Source of the DNA: Bacillus sp. ZZV12-4809
Lineage (GTDB): Bacteria; Bacillota; Bacilli; Bacillales; Cytobacillaceae
Assembly (NCBI RefSeq): GCF_009849585.1
Contig: NZ_VCRN01000021.1
Location: 1-64,000, forward strand
Direction of reading: 5' to 3'
Length of the DNA: 64,000 bases
Positions 1 to 8,310 of this stretch are shown here, one piece after another; within the stretch, counting starts at the first letter, position 1, and each line of letters opens with the position of its first letter. The position numbers and the translations under genes were made by a program. Below the pieces are notes generated by a model. It was not told the origin of the DNA, made no database searches, and was given only the letters and a program-made list of their open reading frames with translations.

Positions 1-420
1 GATTGTAGCTTGGAAATTATCTAAAAGAAATGACCTTGAATTAGTGTTAAATACATTAAAGCAATTAGAAGGCAAACCATTAAAAGAACAAGCACTAATA
101 CATTCCGATCAAGGATTTCAATACACAACTAAAGTGTATGAAAATCACCTAAAGAAGTTGAATATTCAAGGAAGTCATTCCAGAAGAGGAAATTGTCATG
201 ATAATGCATGTATTGAGTGTTTTTTCTCCCATTTAAAAACAGAGAAGTTATATTTAGTGCGTCCTAAAACGATTGAGCAAGCTTACTTAGCGATTGAGGA
301 ATATATTAATTTTTACAATAATGAACGATTCCAAGAAAAGTTTAACGGCCTTTCCCCAATTGAATATCGTGAAAAGGCCGCAGCTTAGTATACTCTTTTT
401 TCATTGTCTACTTGACAGGG
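1..420 (+). mobile_element. IS3-family insertion sequence, right end (truncated by window)
   Basis: The 3' part of an IS3-family transposase gene is followed about 10 bases later by TGTCTACTTGACAGGG (403-419), which looks like the right terminal inverted repeat of IS3/IS150-type elements. The left end lies outside the window, so the element's full length, its orfA and any target duplication cannot be seen. The exact last base is uncertain by a few positions. Confidence 0.75.
2..388 (+). CDS. IS3-family transposase OrfB, C-terminal part
   Basis: The frame is open from the window edge, so this is the C-terminal part (about 128 residues) of a DDE integrase-type transposase. The motif HSDQGFQYT carries the second catalytic Asp. 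SRRGNCHDNACIECFF with the following HLKTE is the conserved IS3/IS150 block holding the catalytic Glu. The end, YNNERFQEKFNGLSPIEYR, is typical of the family. OrfB is normally made as an OrfAB fusion by -1 frameshifting; that part is not in the window. No frameshift or stop is seen in the visible part, so the copy may be intact. Confidence 0.9.
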   Translation: MVAWKLSKRNDLELVLNTLKQLEGKPLKEQALIHSDQGFQYTTKVYENHLKKLNIQGSHSRRGNCHDNACIECFFSHLKTEKLYLVRPKTIEQAYLAIEEYINFYNNERFQEKFNGLSPIEYREKAAA

Positions 421-538
421 TTATGTGCATGCGGTTCTCTTTTTTTTGCTGCAGCATTCCATTATTTCCTTACTAGTTAGAAAATAATGGCTATGGTATA
501 TTAGTTCTATACATAAGAGTTTCCGAGGAGGAAATGGG

Positions 539-1012
539 ATGATTGAAAATAATAAGGCTGTCGTTTTCAGGGCAGGAAATGAGGAATATGCTACACCGGT
601 TCCTTTTGTAATATCCATTGAAAAAATGGAAGGCATTACACCGATTCCTCATTTGCCAAGCTTTGTGAGAGGAATTGCAAAAGTAAGGGGAGAGCTTATT
701 CCTGTTGTAGATTTTGAAGAAATTCTCTACAGCCGGAAACTTGCTGATAGTGACTCCGCAAGAATGATCGTGCTGCAGACAGACGAATTATCATTTGCCG
801 TCCTTGTAAATGAAGCAAAGGAAATACTTGATATTCCAGAAGGATGCCTTAAACAGCCAGGTTTGATTGCCTATCAAAAAACCAATTATTTTACAGGTGT
901 GGCTAATATCGATAATAGGCTGATTACCTTAATCGACCCTTTAAAACTGGTGGAATCACTCGACGGAATAAGAGAAATAAAAGAGTATATGAAAACACAG
1001 CATACTGCATAG
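539..1012 (+). CDS. CheW-domain chemotaxis coupling protein
   Basis: A 157-residue protein made almost wholly of one CheW domain. The block LPSFVRGIAKVRGELIPVVDF and the later YFTGVANIDNRLITLIDP match the CheW fold, which couples chemoreceptors to CheA. The ATG lies just after GAGGAGGAAATGGG, a strong ribosome binding site. There is no receiver domain, so it is CheW-like rather than CheV-like. It stands alone, with no che or fla gene beside it, between an IS3 end and dinB, and is followed by its own terminator. It may be an accessory CheW; its partner receptor cannot be inferred here. Confidence 0.85.
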   Translation: MIENNKAVVFRAGNEEYATPVPFVISIEKMEGITPIPHLPSFVRGIAKVRGELIPVVDFEEILYSRKLADSDSARMIVLQTDELSFAVLVNEAKEILDIPEGCLKQPGLIAYQKTNYFTGVANIDNRLITLIDPLKLVESLDGIREIKEYMKTQHTA

Positions 1013-1028
1013 CGGACGAATTATAGAA

Positions 1029-1062
1029 CAGGGAATCAGAGAGAGATTCCCTGTTTTCGCTT
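1029..1062 (+). terminator. Rho-independent terminator after the CheW gene
   Basis: ACAGGGAATC pairs with GATTCCCTGT around a 7-base loop, followed by TTTTCGCTTTTT. Confidence 0.85.
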
Positions 1063-1142
1063 TTTCAAAAAGTCTCTGATTAATAGAAAAGAAAAATATT
1101 TGCTAAAATAGAACTGAACTATTTTAACAGGGAAGTGCCGGC

Positions 1143-2441
1143 ATGAAACAAATGTATCCAAAAAACGGGAGAGTAATCCTTCATGTTGATATGAATAGTT
1201 TTTATGCTTCGGTTGAGATGGCTTATGATCCCTCATTAAAAGGCAAGCCTTTAGCAATCGCAGGTAATCCGGAGGAGAGACGCGGCATTATTGTAACATG
1301 CAGCTATGAGGCAAGGACATTCGGAGTGAAAACCACCATGCCTCTATGGGAGGCTAAAAAGCTCTGTCCCCATCTGATTATCATGAAGCCTAATTTTGAG
1401 AGATATCGTGCTGCTTCGATGGGAATGTTTGATATATTGCGCGAATATTCCTCCCTCGTGGAACCTGTATCCATTGATGAAGGGTATGTGGACATCACAG
1501 ACAGCTATGAGTTTGGGAGCCCGATAGAAATTGCAGAAACGATACAAAAGCAGGTTTTTCAGCAGCTTGATTTACCCTGCAGCATAGGTGTTGCCCCTAA
1601 TAAATTTTTAGCCAAGATGGCTTCTGACATGAAAAAGCCAATGGGGATTACAGTTCTCAGAAAAAGAGATGTACCGAATATCCTATGGCCAATGGAAGTG
1701 GAAGAGATGCACGGAGTCGGCCGAAAAACCGGAGAAAAACTGAGAAACCTAAACATCACCACAATCGGCGAATTGGCAAAGGCGGATGAAATTATTCTCA
1801 AAGCGGCACTGGGCATTAATGGCCCGAGATTGAAACAAAAGGCCAATGGCCAAGATCATAGAAAAGTTGATCCGGAATCGGCATCTGAATTTAAAAGTGT
1901 GGGAAATTCGACTACCCTGCCAAGGGATGTTTCAAATCAAAGAGAGCTCTTCCGGGTATTCGAAAAGCTGGCTGCACAGGTTTCTTCCAGGTTGAAAAGA
2001 AAAAAGGTAATGGCGGTTTCTCTTGGGATTACTATCAGATATAAGGACCGAAAAACCATTACAAGAAGCCGCAAACTGAAGAATCCGATTCAGCATCATG
2101 AAGAAATTTACCATCTAGCCAAAGAGCTTTTTATAAAACATTGGAATGGGAATGCTGTGAGGCTGCTTGGCATTACAGGAACTGATCTTGTAGAACCTGA
2201 ACAGGCAGTTAAACAGCTGGATCTGTTCAATTTTGAAAAAGATGCGAGGAAGGAGCCGCTTTTTCAGACAATGGATCTATTGCGCAAGAAATACGGCACT
2301 AAAATTATTGATCATGCAGGTGCACTCTCGGACATGAACTTAACTAGACCCCAAATTGGGACTGACACCAGCTTTAATAAAGACTTTTTGCATGGAAAGT
2401 CAGGAACAAGCGATAAAAATGAAAAAGATGATAATTCATGA
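1143..2441 (+). CDS. dinB: DNA polymerase IV (Y-family translesion polymerase, YqjH/PolY1 type)
   Basis: A 432-residue Y-family polymerase for translesion synthesis. The first catalytic motif is HVDMNSFYASVE and the second is VSIDEGYVDIT, which together supply the metal-binding acidic residues. A little-finger domain follows, then QLDLFNFE near residue 360, a beta-clamp binding motif. Length is close to the 414 residues of B. subtilis YqjH. The start follows AACAGGGAAG, a modest ribosome binding site. gnd lies downstream, as in B. subtilis. No LexA box is visible upstream, unlike uvrX in this window, so damage induction is not indicated. Confidence 0.95.
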   Translation: MKQMYPKNGRVILHVDMNSFYASVEMAYDPSLKGKPLAIAGNPEERRGIIVTCSYEARTFGVKTTMPLWEAKKLCPHLIIMKPNFERYRAASMGMFDILREYSSLVEPVSIDEGYVDITDSYEFGSPIEIAETIQKQVFQQLDLPCSIGVAPNKFLAKMASDMKKPMGITVLRKRDVPNILWPMEVEEMHGVGRKTGEKLRNLNITTIGELAKADEIILKAALGINGPRLKQKANGQDHRKVDPESASEFKSVGNSTTLPRDVSNQRELFRVFEKLAAQVSSRLKRKKVMAVSLGITIRYKDRKTITRSRKLKNPIQHHEEIYHLAKELFIKHWNGNAVRLLGITGTDLVEPEQAVKQLDLFNFEKDARKEPLFQTMDLLRKKYGTKIIDHAGALSDMNLTRPQIGTDTSFNKDFLHGKSGTSDKNEKDDNS

Positions 2442-2572
2442 GTTTTTAAGGCAGCTATATGCAAAACTAAGACAGGAAAGTTGAATCAGGATAGGAATCT
2501 TGCTAAAGTAAAGTGGATTATTTTATTGGATTTTGTTTTTACGCATAAAGGGTGGAAGGGATGTAATAGAAG

Positions 2573-3982
2573 ATGACGAAATCACAATTTGGTGTAATCG
2601 GCTTAGCGGTCATGGGGAAAAATCTTGCCATGAATATTGAGAGCAGAGGGTACTCTGTATCTGTTTTTAACAGGTCACGCGAAAAAACGGATGAGATGCT
2701 CAAGGAAGTGGAAGGAAGAAACTTTAAAGGTACATACACAATTGAAGAGTTTGTGGATTCTCTGGAAAAACCCCGTAAAATCATGCTTATGGTAAAAGCA
2801 GGGGGTCCGACAGATGCGACAATTGATCAGTTAAAGCCTTTGCTGGATAAAGGGGATATTTTGATTGATGGAGGCAATACCTTCTTTGTGGATACACAGC
2901 GCCGCAATAAGGAATTAAGTGAGCTGGGCATCCATTTCATCGGTACAGGTGTTTCCGGCGGAGAAGAAGGCGCTCTGAAGGGACCTTCCATTATGCCAGG
3001 CGGCCAAAAAGAAGCCTACGAGCTTGTTGCCCCAATTTTCCAAGACATTGCAGCAAAGGTTAATGGCGATGCATGCACCACATACATCGGTCCGGATGGG
3101 GCAGGGCATTATGTGAAAATGGTGCATAACGGCATCGAATACGGCGATATGCAGCTGATATCCGAATCTTATTTTCTTTTGAAAAACGTTCTTGGCTTGA
3201 CTGCTGAAGAGCTTCATGAAGTATTCGCTGAATGGAATAAAGGCGAGCTTGACAGCTATCTGATTGAAATTACGGCTGATATCTTCACGAAAAAAGATGA
3301 GGAAACCGGAAAGCCTCTGGTAGATGTCATCCTCGACACCGCAGGCCAAAAGGGAACCGGCAAATGGACAAGCCAAAGTGCGCTTGACCTGGGGGTACCG
3401 CTTCCAATCATTACTGAATCCGTTTTTGCCCGATTCATTTCTGCCATGAAAGAAGAACGGGTGAATGCAAGCAAAGTTCTTCGAGGGCCAGCTGCGCCAG
3501 ACTTTACAGGCGATAAAGAAGCATTTATCGAGAGTGTCCGAAAAGCCCTTTACATGAGTAAAATCTGCTCATACGCACAAGGCTTTGCTCAAATGAGAGC
3601 AGCTTCTGAAGAATATGGATGGGATCTGAAATACGGGGATATTGCAATGATCTTCCGCGGCGGCTGTATTATCCGTGCCCAATTCCTGCAGAAAATCAAA
3701 GAAGCATATGACCGTGAGCCGGGCTTGAAGAATCTTCTTCTGGATCCATACTTCAAGGAAATCGTGGAAAGCTATCAGGATGCTGCCCGTGAAATTATCA
3801 GCGTGGCTGTTAAGAACGGTATTCCTGTTCCATGTTTTGCAGCTGCATTGTCTTATTATGATAGCTACCGAACTGAAACATTGCCTGCAAATCTTCTTCA
3901 GGCACAGCGTGACTACTTTGGTGCACATACCTATCAGCGTACAGACAAAGAAGGCATTTTTCATACAAACTGGATGGAATAA
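2573..3982 (+). CDS. gndA: 6-phosphogluconate dehydrogenase (decarboxylating)
   Basis: This 469-residue enzyme oxidises 6-phosphogluconate to ribulose 5-phosphate and CO2, the second NAD(P)H-producing step of the oxidative pentose phosphate pathway. The N-terminal Rossmann motif is [15 protein letters not shown]. The substrate-binding signature is [11 protein letters not shown], and [13 protein letters not shown] carries the catalytic Lys. Length matches the family. It converges on zwf, which makes its substrate. The ATG at 2573 lies downstream of GGAAGGG. An Arg after the Rossmann strand (FNRSREK) suggests NADP preference, as in GndA; that is an inference. Confidence 0.97.
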   Translation: MTKSQFGVIGLAVMGKNLAMNIESRGYSVSVFNRSREKTDEMLKEVEGRNFKGTYTIEEFVDSLEKPRKIMLMVKAGGPTDATIDQLKPLLDKGDILIDGGNTFFVDTQRRNKELSELGIHFIGTGVSGGEEGALKGPSIMPGGQKEAYELVAPIFQDIAAKVNGDACTTYIGPDGAGHYVKMVHNGIEYGDMQLISESYFLLKNVLGLTAEELHEVFAEWNKGELDSYLIEITADIFTKKDEETGKPLVDVILDTAGQKGTGKWTSQSALDLGVPLPIITESVFARFISAMKEERVNASKVLRGPAAPDFTGDKEAFIESVRKALYMSKICSYAQGFAQMRAASEEYGWDLKYGDIAMIFRGGCIIRAQFLQKIKEAYDREPGLKNLLLDPYFKEIVESYQDAAREIISVAVKNGIPVPCFAAALSYYDSYRTETLPANLLQAQRDYFGAHTYQRTDKEGIFHTNWME

Positions 3983-3987
3983 TAAAA

Positions 3988-4019
3988 TAAAAACAGCGTC
4001 CGTGCGGCGCTGTTTTTTA
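3988..4019 (+). terminator. Terminator after gndA
   Basis: AAAACAGCG pairs with CGCTGTTTT around a 9-base loop, followed by a T run (3990-4018). Confidence 0.85.
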
Positions 4020-4052
4020 TTGGCTATCTTTGCAAAGCTTGCAGCTATTTAT

Positions 4053-4190
4053 AGTTGATTGCAGCGGGTGTGCGGGATCCTCGAAAATGCATGTGCAATT
4101 TTTCGTGTGGTTTTCTAATCAAGCAAAGCCTATTTCAATGCCTGCAGGAGCAAGGGGACAGGTGAGACCCCGAAGACATAAAGCGTCTTT
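4053..4190. repeat. Degenerate MITE-like intergenic repeat, copy 1
   Basis: It begins AGTTGATTGCAGCGG, then GATCCTCGAAAATGC, later TCAATGCCTGCAGGAG and AGGTGAGACCCCG. These blocks occur in the same order on the reverse complement of the better-preserved copy at 28305-28490. The far terminal repeat is missing or too degenerate to see. It fills the gap between the convergent gndA and zwf terminators. Boundaries are approximate. Confidence 0.65.
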
Positions 4191-4199
4191 TCGTAAAAT

Positions 4200-4230
4200 A
4201 AAAACCCCTGCAGCAAAACAGGGGTTTTTC
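4200..4230 (-). terminator. Terminator of zwf (bidirectional)
   Basis: AAAACCCCTG and CAGGGGTTTT form a stem around TTTTGCTG on the minus strand. T-rich tracts flank both sides, so it can act in both directions. Confidence 0.85.
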
Positions 4231-4237
4231 GTAATGA

Positions 4238-5740
4238 TTAACACTGTTCAACATCAAGGTCAGTTACAGGCCACCAGGAGAAACCATCTTTTTCCAGTAG
4301 TTGATCTGCTTCTTTTGGACCCATAGAACCGGATTCGTAGTTAGGGAAGCCTTCTTCTCTTGTGTTTTCCCATACGTCGGAAATTTTGTCGACAAAGCTC
4401 CAGGAAAGGGCCACTTCATCCCAGTGTGTAAAGTTTGTTGCGTCTCCGCGCATGCAATCATATAAAAGCCTTTCATAAGCTTCAGGTGTATTCATGTCAT
4501 CGATGCCTTTGTTGGCAAAATTTAATTTTACCGGTGTGGCTTCAATGTTTTGGCCTGATTTTTGGGCATTCAAATAAAGGGTAATGCCTTCTTCAGGCTG
4601 AATATGGATAACGAGAAGGTTCGGATTCAGTGTTTGCTCAGTCTGATAATATAAGTTCATCGGAATGTCCTTAAACTGAATAACTATTTTCGTTGATTTA
4701 GCAGCCATTCTTTTACCTGTACGAATGTAGATAGGCACACCTGCCCAGCGGAAGTTGTCAATCATCAGCTTGCCTGCTACATACGTTTCGGTGTTAGACT
4801 GCTCATCCACCATGGGCTCCTGATTATAAGCTGGTACCTCCTGTCCATTTAAAAGGCCTTTTCCGTACTGGCCGCGGACAAAGTAATCTTTCACCTGGTC
4901 ACCTTCAATCGGCCGCATCGCTCTCAATACCTTTACTTTCTCAGATCTGATTTCATCTGTTGTCAGGCGGATTGGCGGTTCCATTGCCAACAAGGCAACC
5001 ATTTGAAGCATATGGTTTTGAACCATGTCTCGAAGGGCGCCGCTTTTTTCATAATATCGGCCGCGTTCTTCCACACCCAGTACTTCGCTTGATGTAACCT
5101 GGATATTTGAAATGTAGCGATTGTTCCATAAAGGTTCGAAAATAGCATTGGCAAAACGGATAACTTCAATGTTCTGCACCATATCTTTCCCCAGATAGTG
5201 GTCAATACGGTAAATTTCATTTTCTGAAAAGGCTTTTCGAATTTGCTTGTTAAGCTGCTTCGCTGATTCAAGATCATGCCCAAATGGCTTTTCAATGACA
5301 AGACGCTTAAACCCATCTACATCTGTCAGGCCATCTGCTTTTAAGTGCTCTGCAATAGTTCCAAAAAACTCAGGTGCCATGGCAAGGTAAAAAATGCGGT
5401 TGCCTTCAAGGGAATAATGAGTATCCAAATCTTCGGCCATGCTCTTTAATGCCAAATAGGAGCTTGAATCCGTCACATCATGCGAATGATAGTAAAAGTG
5501 AGAAATAAATTCTTCAAGTTCTCCGTTATCTTTAATAGCAGACTCAACAGAGGCCTTGACACTTGCCTGGAATTCATCGTTTGATAGCGGCCTTCTGGCA
5601 ATTCCTACTACGGCGAAGCGGTCAGACAGCCTTCCCTTTTTGTATAAGCGGTAGAGTGAGGGAAATAATTTTCTCTTGGCCAAATCCCCTGTTGCTCCAA
5701 ATATCATTATTAATCCGGCCGGTTTTTCGTTTGTTTTCAC
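4238..5740 (-). CDS. zwf: Glucose-6-phosphate 1-dehydrogenase
   Basis: A 500-residue enzyme that oxidises glucose 6-phosphate to 6-phosphogluconolactone with NADP+, the entry step of the oxidative pentose phosphate pathway. The nucleotide-binding motif GATGDLAKRKLFPSLY is at the N-terminus. RIDHYLGKDMVQN is the family active-site signature, with catalytic His and Lys. The start is GTG, preceded by AGAGG about 10 bases upstream. It faces gndA tail to tail, so the two NADPH-producing enzymes are neighbours without sharing a transcript. Length and motifs are normal for the family. Confidence 0.97.
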   Translation of the reverse strand: MKTNEKPAGLIMIFGATGDLAKRKLFPSLYRLYKKGRLSDRFAVVGIARRPLSNDEFQASVKASVESAIKDNGELEEFISHFYYHSHDVTDSSSYLALKSMAEDLDTHYSLEGNRIFYLAMAPEFFGTIAEHLKADGLTDVDGFKRLVIEKPFGHDLESAKQLNKQIRKAFSENEIYRIDHYLGKDMVQNIEVIRFANAIFEPLWNNRYISNIQVTSSEVLGVEERGRYYEKSGALRDMVQNHMLQMVALLAMEPPIRLTTDEIRSEKVKVLRAMRPIEGDQVKDYFVRGQYGKGLLNGQEVPAYNQEPMVDEQSNTETYVAGKLMIDNFRWAGVPIYIRTGKRMAAKSTKIVIQFKDIPMNLYYQTEQTLNPNLLVIHIQPEEGITLYLNAQKSGQNIEATPVKLNFANKGIDDMNTPEAYERLLYDCMRGDATNFTHWDEVALSWSFVDKISDVWENTREEGFPNYESGSMGPKEADQLLEKDGFSWWPVTDLDVEQC

Positions 5741-6009
5741 GATTCTAGAACCTCTTTTCGAAAAAATTTCTGTATGTAAGGCGGGACAGACTTTTGTCCG
5801 TCCTCAGCTTTGAGAATGAAGCTGTTATACTGCACTGCAAAAAAACGTCTGTACAAGTATAAAATTGTATCTGTTTACAGGTATTTTCGCAAATATTAAG
5901 TTTGTCCTTTTTACCATAGTTTCTATCTAACGGCCTGGAACTATCCTTTCAAATATAATAAAAAGGCTCTTTTCGTATAAATTGTTGTTTTCGTCTATCA
6001 ATGTTGTCC

Positions 6010-6122
6010 GTTGATTGCAGCGAAGGGAAGCTCAAACTTTCCGCGGGGCTGGCTCGCGGTGGAGCCTATTCGACGCTGTGTGTCTGCAGGGCATTAGATG
6101 CAAAAGCAGCTACCAATCGAAA
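6010..6122. repeat. Degenerate intergenic repeat, copy 2 (possible)
   Basis: It starts CCGTTGATTGCAGCG and contains TTTCCGCGG, words shared with the terminal parts of the repeats at 4053 and 28305. The middle part does not line up well, so membership is tentative. The rest of the 490-base gap between zwf and rnz (5741-6230) is AT-rich and presumably holds divergent promoters; I see no convincing gene in it. Confidence 0.4.
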
Positions 6123-6230
6123 ACAGCAAAAAAATTGAATGAATTCGAAGGCTCCTATGGTATATTTGTTTATATTCGTACAAGACCAGACAGGCAAAGT
6201 GATAAATTGCCGAAAGGAGGCACTTTACAT

Positions 6231-7169
6231 ATGGACATTTTTTTTCTGGGAACAGGAGCAGGAATTCCGGCTAAGCTGAGGAATGTATCTTCAATGGCTT
6301 TAAAGCTCCTTGATGAAAGAGGAAGTATATGGCTTTTTGACTGTGGGGAAGCTACCCAGCATCAAATTTTACATACAAGCATAAAACCGAGAAGAATTGA
6401 AAAAATCTTTATTACACATCTTCATGGTGACCATATATATGGGCTGCCCGGCCTTCTTTCCAGCCGCTCTTTCCAGGGTGGTGATACAGAGGTGACCTTA
6501 TATGGGCCAAAGGGCCTGAAAAAATTTATTGAAGTCTCGCTTTCTGTAAGCGGCACATACCTTAAGTATCCTTTAAAAATAGCTGAAATCACTGAGGGCA
6601 TTGTACTAGATGAAAAAGATTTTATGGTGGAAGCACGCATGCTCGAGCACGGAATATCCTCATACGGCTACCGGATTACAGAAAAGGACCGTCCGGGTAC
6701 ATTGCTTGCGGACAAACTTGCAGAAGCGGGAATCAAACCGGGTCCGATATATAAGAAAATAAAGAATGGGGAAGACATAGAGCTTGAGGATGGAAGGATT
6801 CTCGAAGCGAAAAATTTCCTGGGGCCGGCTCAAAAGGGAAGAATTGTCACGGTGCTGGGAGATACCAGAATCTGTGATGCGGCAATAGAATTAGCAGCCG
6901 GCGCTGACCTGTTAATTCATGAGGCAACCTTCTCAGCGGGGGAAGAGCAGCTTGCATATGATTATTTTCATTCGACAACCCTGCAGGCTGCTCAAGTTGC
7001 ACTCAAGGCGAATGCAAAGACACTTTGTCTGAATCATATCAGTTCACGATATGAACGGAAGGATTGGGAGCAGCTTTTGAAAGAATCACAGACCATTTTT
7101 CCCAATACGGTCATTGCTGAGGACTTTAAAGAAATTCATATCCCTCTTGATAAAGGAGAGGCGGATTAA
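6231..7169 (+). CDS. rnz: Ribonuclease Z (tRNA 3' processing)
   Basis: A 312-residue metallo-beta-lactamase-fold endonuclease that removes the 3' trailer from tRNA precursors lacking encoded CCA. The metal motif THLHGDH is at residues 62-68. Later ligands appear in [15 protein letters not shown] and the C-terminal LNHISSRY. The reading frame is open for another 72 codons upstream, but AAAGGAGG lies 10 bases before the ATG at 6231 and the protein from there matches the usual length of about 307 residues. The next gene starts on the base after its stop codon. Confidence 0.96.
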   Translation: MDIFFLGTGAGIPAKLRNVSSMALKLLDERGSIWLFDCGEATQHQILHTSIKPRRIEKIFITHLHGDHIYGLPGLLSSRSFQGGDTEVTLYGPKGLKKFIEVSLSVSGTYLKYPLKIAEITEGIVLDEKDFMVEARMLEHGISSYGYRITEKDRPGTLLADKLAEAGIKPGPIYKKIKNGEDIELEDGRILEAKNFLGPAQKGRIVTVLGDTRICDAAIELAAGADLLIHEATFSAGEEQLAYDYFHSTTLQAAQVALKANAKTLCLNHISSRYERKDWEQLLKESQTIFPNTVIAEDFKEIHIPLDKGEAD

Positions 7170-7715
7170 TTGAAAACCTTTTATATCGTGCGTCATGCAA
7201 AAGCCGAGGGCCAGCCCTTCTCTGCAAGATTGACAGAAACGGGGAGGATACAGGCATTAAAATTAATTGATTTTTTTATAGGCAAGGAAATCAATCGCAT
7301 CTACTCAAGCCCATTTGTGCGGGCGATTGAAACAATCAGGCCGCTTGCACAGTCGAGAAATTTGGATATTATTGAGGAAAGCCGTTTGGGAGAAAGGATG
7401 CTGAGCTCTATTCTTTTTGACGATTGGCAGGAAAAGCTTAAACAAAGCTTTTCCGATTTTGAGCTCGTTTTTGAAGGGGGAGAATCACATTCAGCAGGAA
7501 TGAAACGGGCTTCCTCCCTGCTGGATGAATTAATCGCCTCCAATGAGAATCACATCGTACTGGTCAGCCATGGTAATTTATCAACTCTGCTGCTGCGCTA
7601 TTTCGATGAAAGGGCAGGCTTTGAGCATCTCATGAAGATGAGTAACCCGGATGTTTTTGAGATTAAAATAAATGGTGATGATGCAGTCTGGAAGCGGATT
7701 TGGAATGAAAAGTAA
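7170..7715 (+). CDS. Histidine phosphatase family protein (phosphoglycerate mutase-like)
   Basis: A 181-residue member of the histidine phosphatase superfamily. The N-terminal motif YIVRHAKAEG supplies the phospho-accepting His. IYSSPFVRAIETI and the late LVSHGNLSTLLL give the second Arg and His of the active site. The start is TTG, with AAAGGAG upstream inside the end of rnz, and the gene begins immediately after the rnz stop, so the two are probably co-transcribed. The substrate cannot be told from sequence; small phosphoesters are typical. Confidence 0.85.
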   Translation: MKTFYIVRHAKAEGQPFSARLTETGRIQALKLIDFFIGKEINRIYSSPFVRAIETIRPLAQSRNLDIIEESRLGERMLSSILFDDWQEKLKQSFSDFELVFEGGESHSAGMKRASSLLDELIASNENHIVLVSHGNLSTLLLRYFDERAGFEHLMKMSNPDVFEIKINGDDAVWKRIWNEK

Positions 7716-7748
7716 GGCTAGGAAAAATTGAATTTTTCAGATTTGGCA

Positions 7749-7777
7749 TTGACGGTTCTCTGCATGCATACTATAAT
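7749..7777 (+). promoter_or_regulatory. Sigma-A promoter for the T-box transcript
   Basis: TTGACG (7749-7754), a 17-base spacer and TATAAT (7772-7777), about 30 bases before the T-box stem I. Confidence 0.8.
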
Positions 7778-7807
7778 CACACTTATACTTAAAACATTAT
7801 AGTAAAA

Positions 7808-8045
7808 AAGCTATGAAGAGACTCTATTAAGTTTTATCTCCCTGTTTATAGAGAGCCGGTGGATGGTGAAAACTGGCACAAAGATAAAATGAATTTCATC
7901 TTGGAGCTTATCTTTTCTGCATTTAGCAGAAAAGACGGTAAATCCGTTATATTTTCGAGTGGAAAGTCACATGCTTTCAAAAAGGGTGGTACCGCGTGAA
8001 TCTGAATTCACGTCCCTTTTGAAGAATGTGGCTTTTTTGTTTTTT
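7808..8045 (+). promoter_or_regulatory. T-box leader, specifier reads as phenylalanine
   Basis: The T-box core AGGGTGGTACCGCG (7983-7996) is followed by a terminator whose long stem pairs AAAAAGGG with CCCTTTT and ends in a T run near 8033-8045. Stem I begins at about 7808, where AGCT pairs with AGCT at 7904-7907. The kink-turn and specifier region is GAATTTCATCTTGGAGC (7891-7907). Aligned to the proline T-box in this window (GAACCTCCCTTATGAGC), TTT occupies the CCT position; a one-base shift gives TTC, also Phe. Uncharged tRNA-Phe should promote antitermination into the transporter at 8311. Confidence 0.85.
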
Positions 8046-8143
8046 AAATAGAAATCCGGCCGGTTTCTATAAAGTGAAACTTCAACCAGTGAGGGTTTTT
8101 TTTCCTGCACTGATTGTTAGTTGAGTCCCACAGGAAGCGGGTC

Positions 8144-8273
8144 ACAAAGACGTTGCTACAGGATGTGGCGTTCTTAGTTTTTGTTCTTCTTTCGGGCCTT
8201 TACGGGCAGTTTGACCCTAGTTTACCCTCTATTGATTCATTTGAGTTTTGAAGTGGGGGGTCCTGCTGCCCGT
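8144..8273. other. Two consecutive stem-loops of unknown role
   Basis: Stem-loop 1: ACAAAGAC (8144-8151) pairs with GTTTTTGT (8177-8184) with one G-U pair, and inside it GCTAC (8155-8159) pairs with GTGGC (8165-8169) around AGGAT. Stem-loop 2: ACGGGCAG (8202-8209) pairs with CTGCCCGT (8266-8273), and inside it GACCC (8213-8217) pairs with GGGTC. The pair lies between the T-box terminator and the transporter ribosome binding site. It could be a structured RNA on either strand or an inserted repeat. Confidence 0.6.
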
Positions 8274-8310
8274 TCGTTAGACTGCGATAAAAAATTATGG
8301 AGGTACAGGC

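Noticed and set aside
2915-3376. 153-codon open frame antisense to gndA
   Set aside because: Lies inside a strongly conserved gene, has no ribosome site and no family resemblance; a composition shadow.
4030-4326. 98-codon frame between gndA and zwf
   Set aside because: Crosses two terminators, a repeat copy and the end of zwf.
6015-6230. 72-codon N-terminal extension of the RNase Z frame
   Set aside because: A strong ribosome site sits before ATG 6231, the protein from there has the normal length, and the extension runs through repeat-like DNA.
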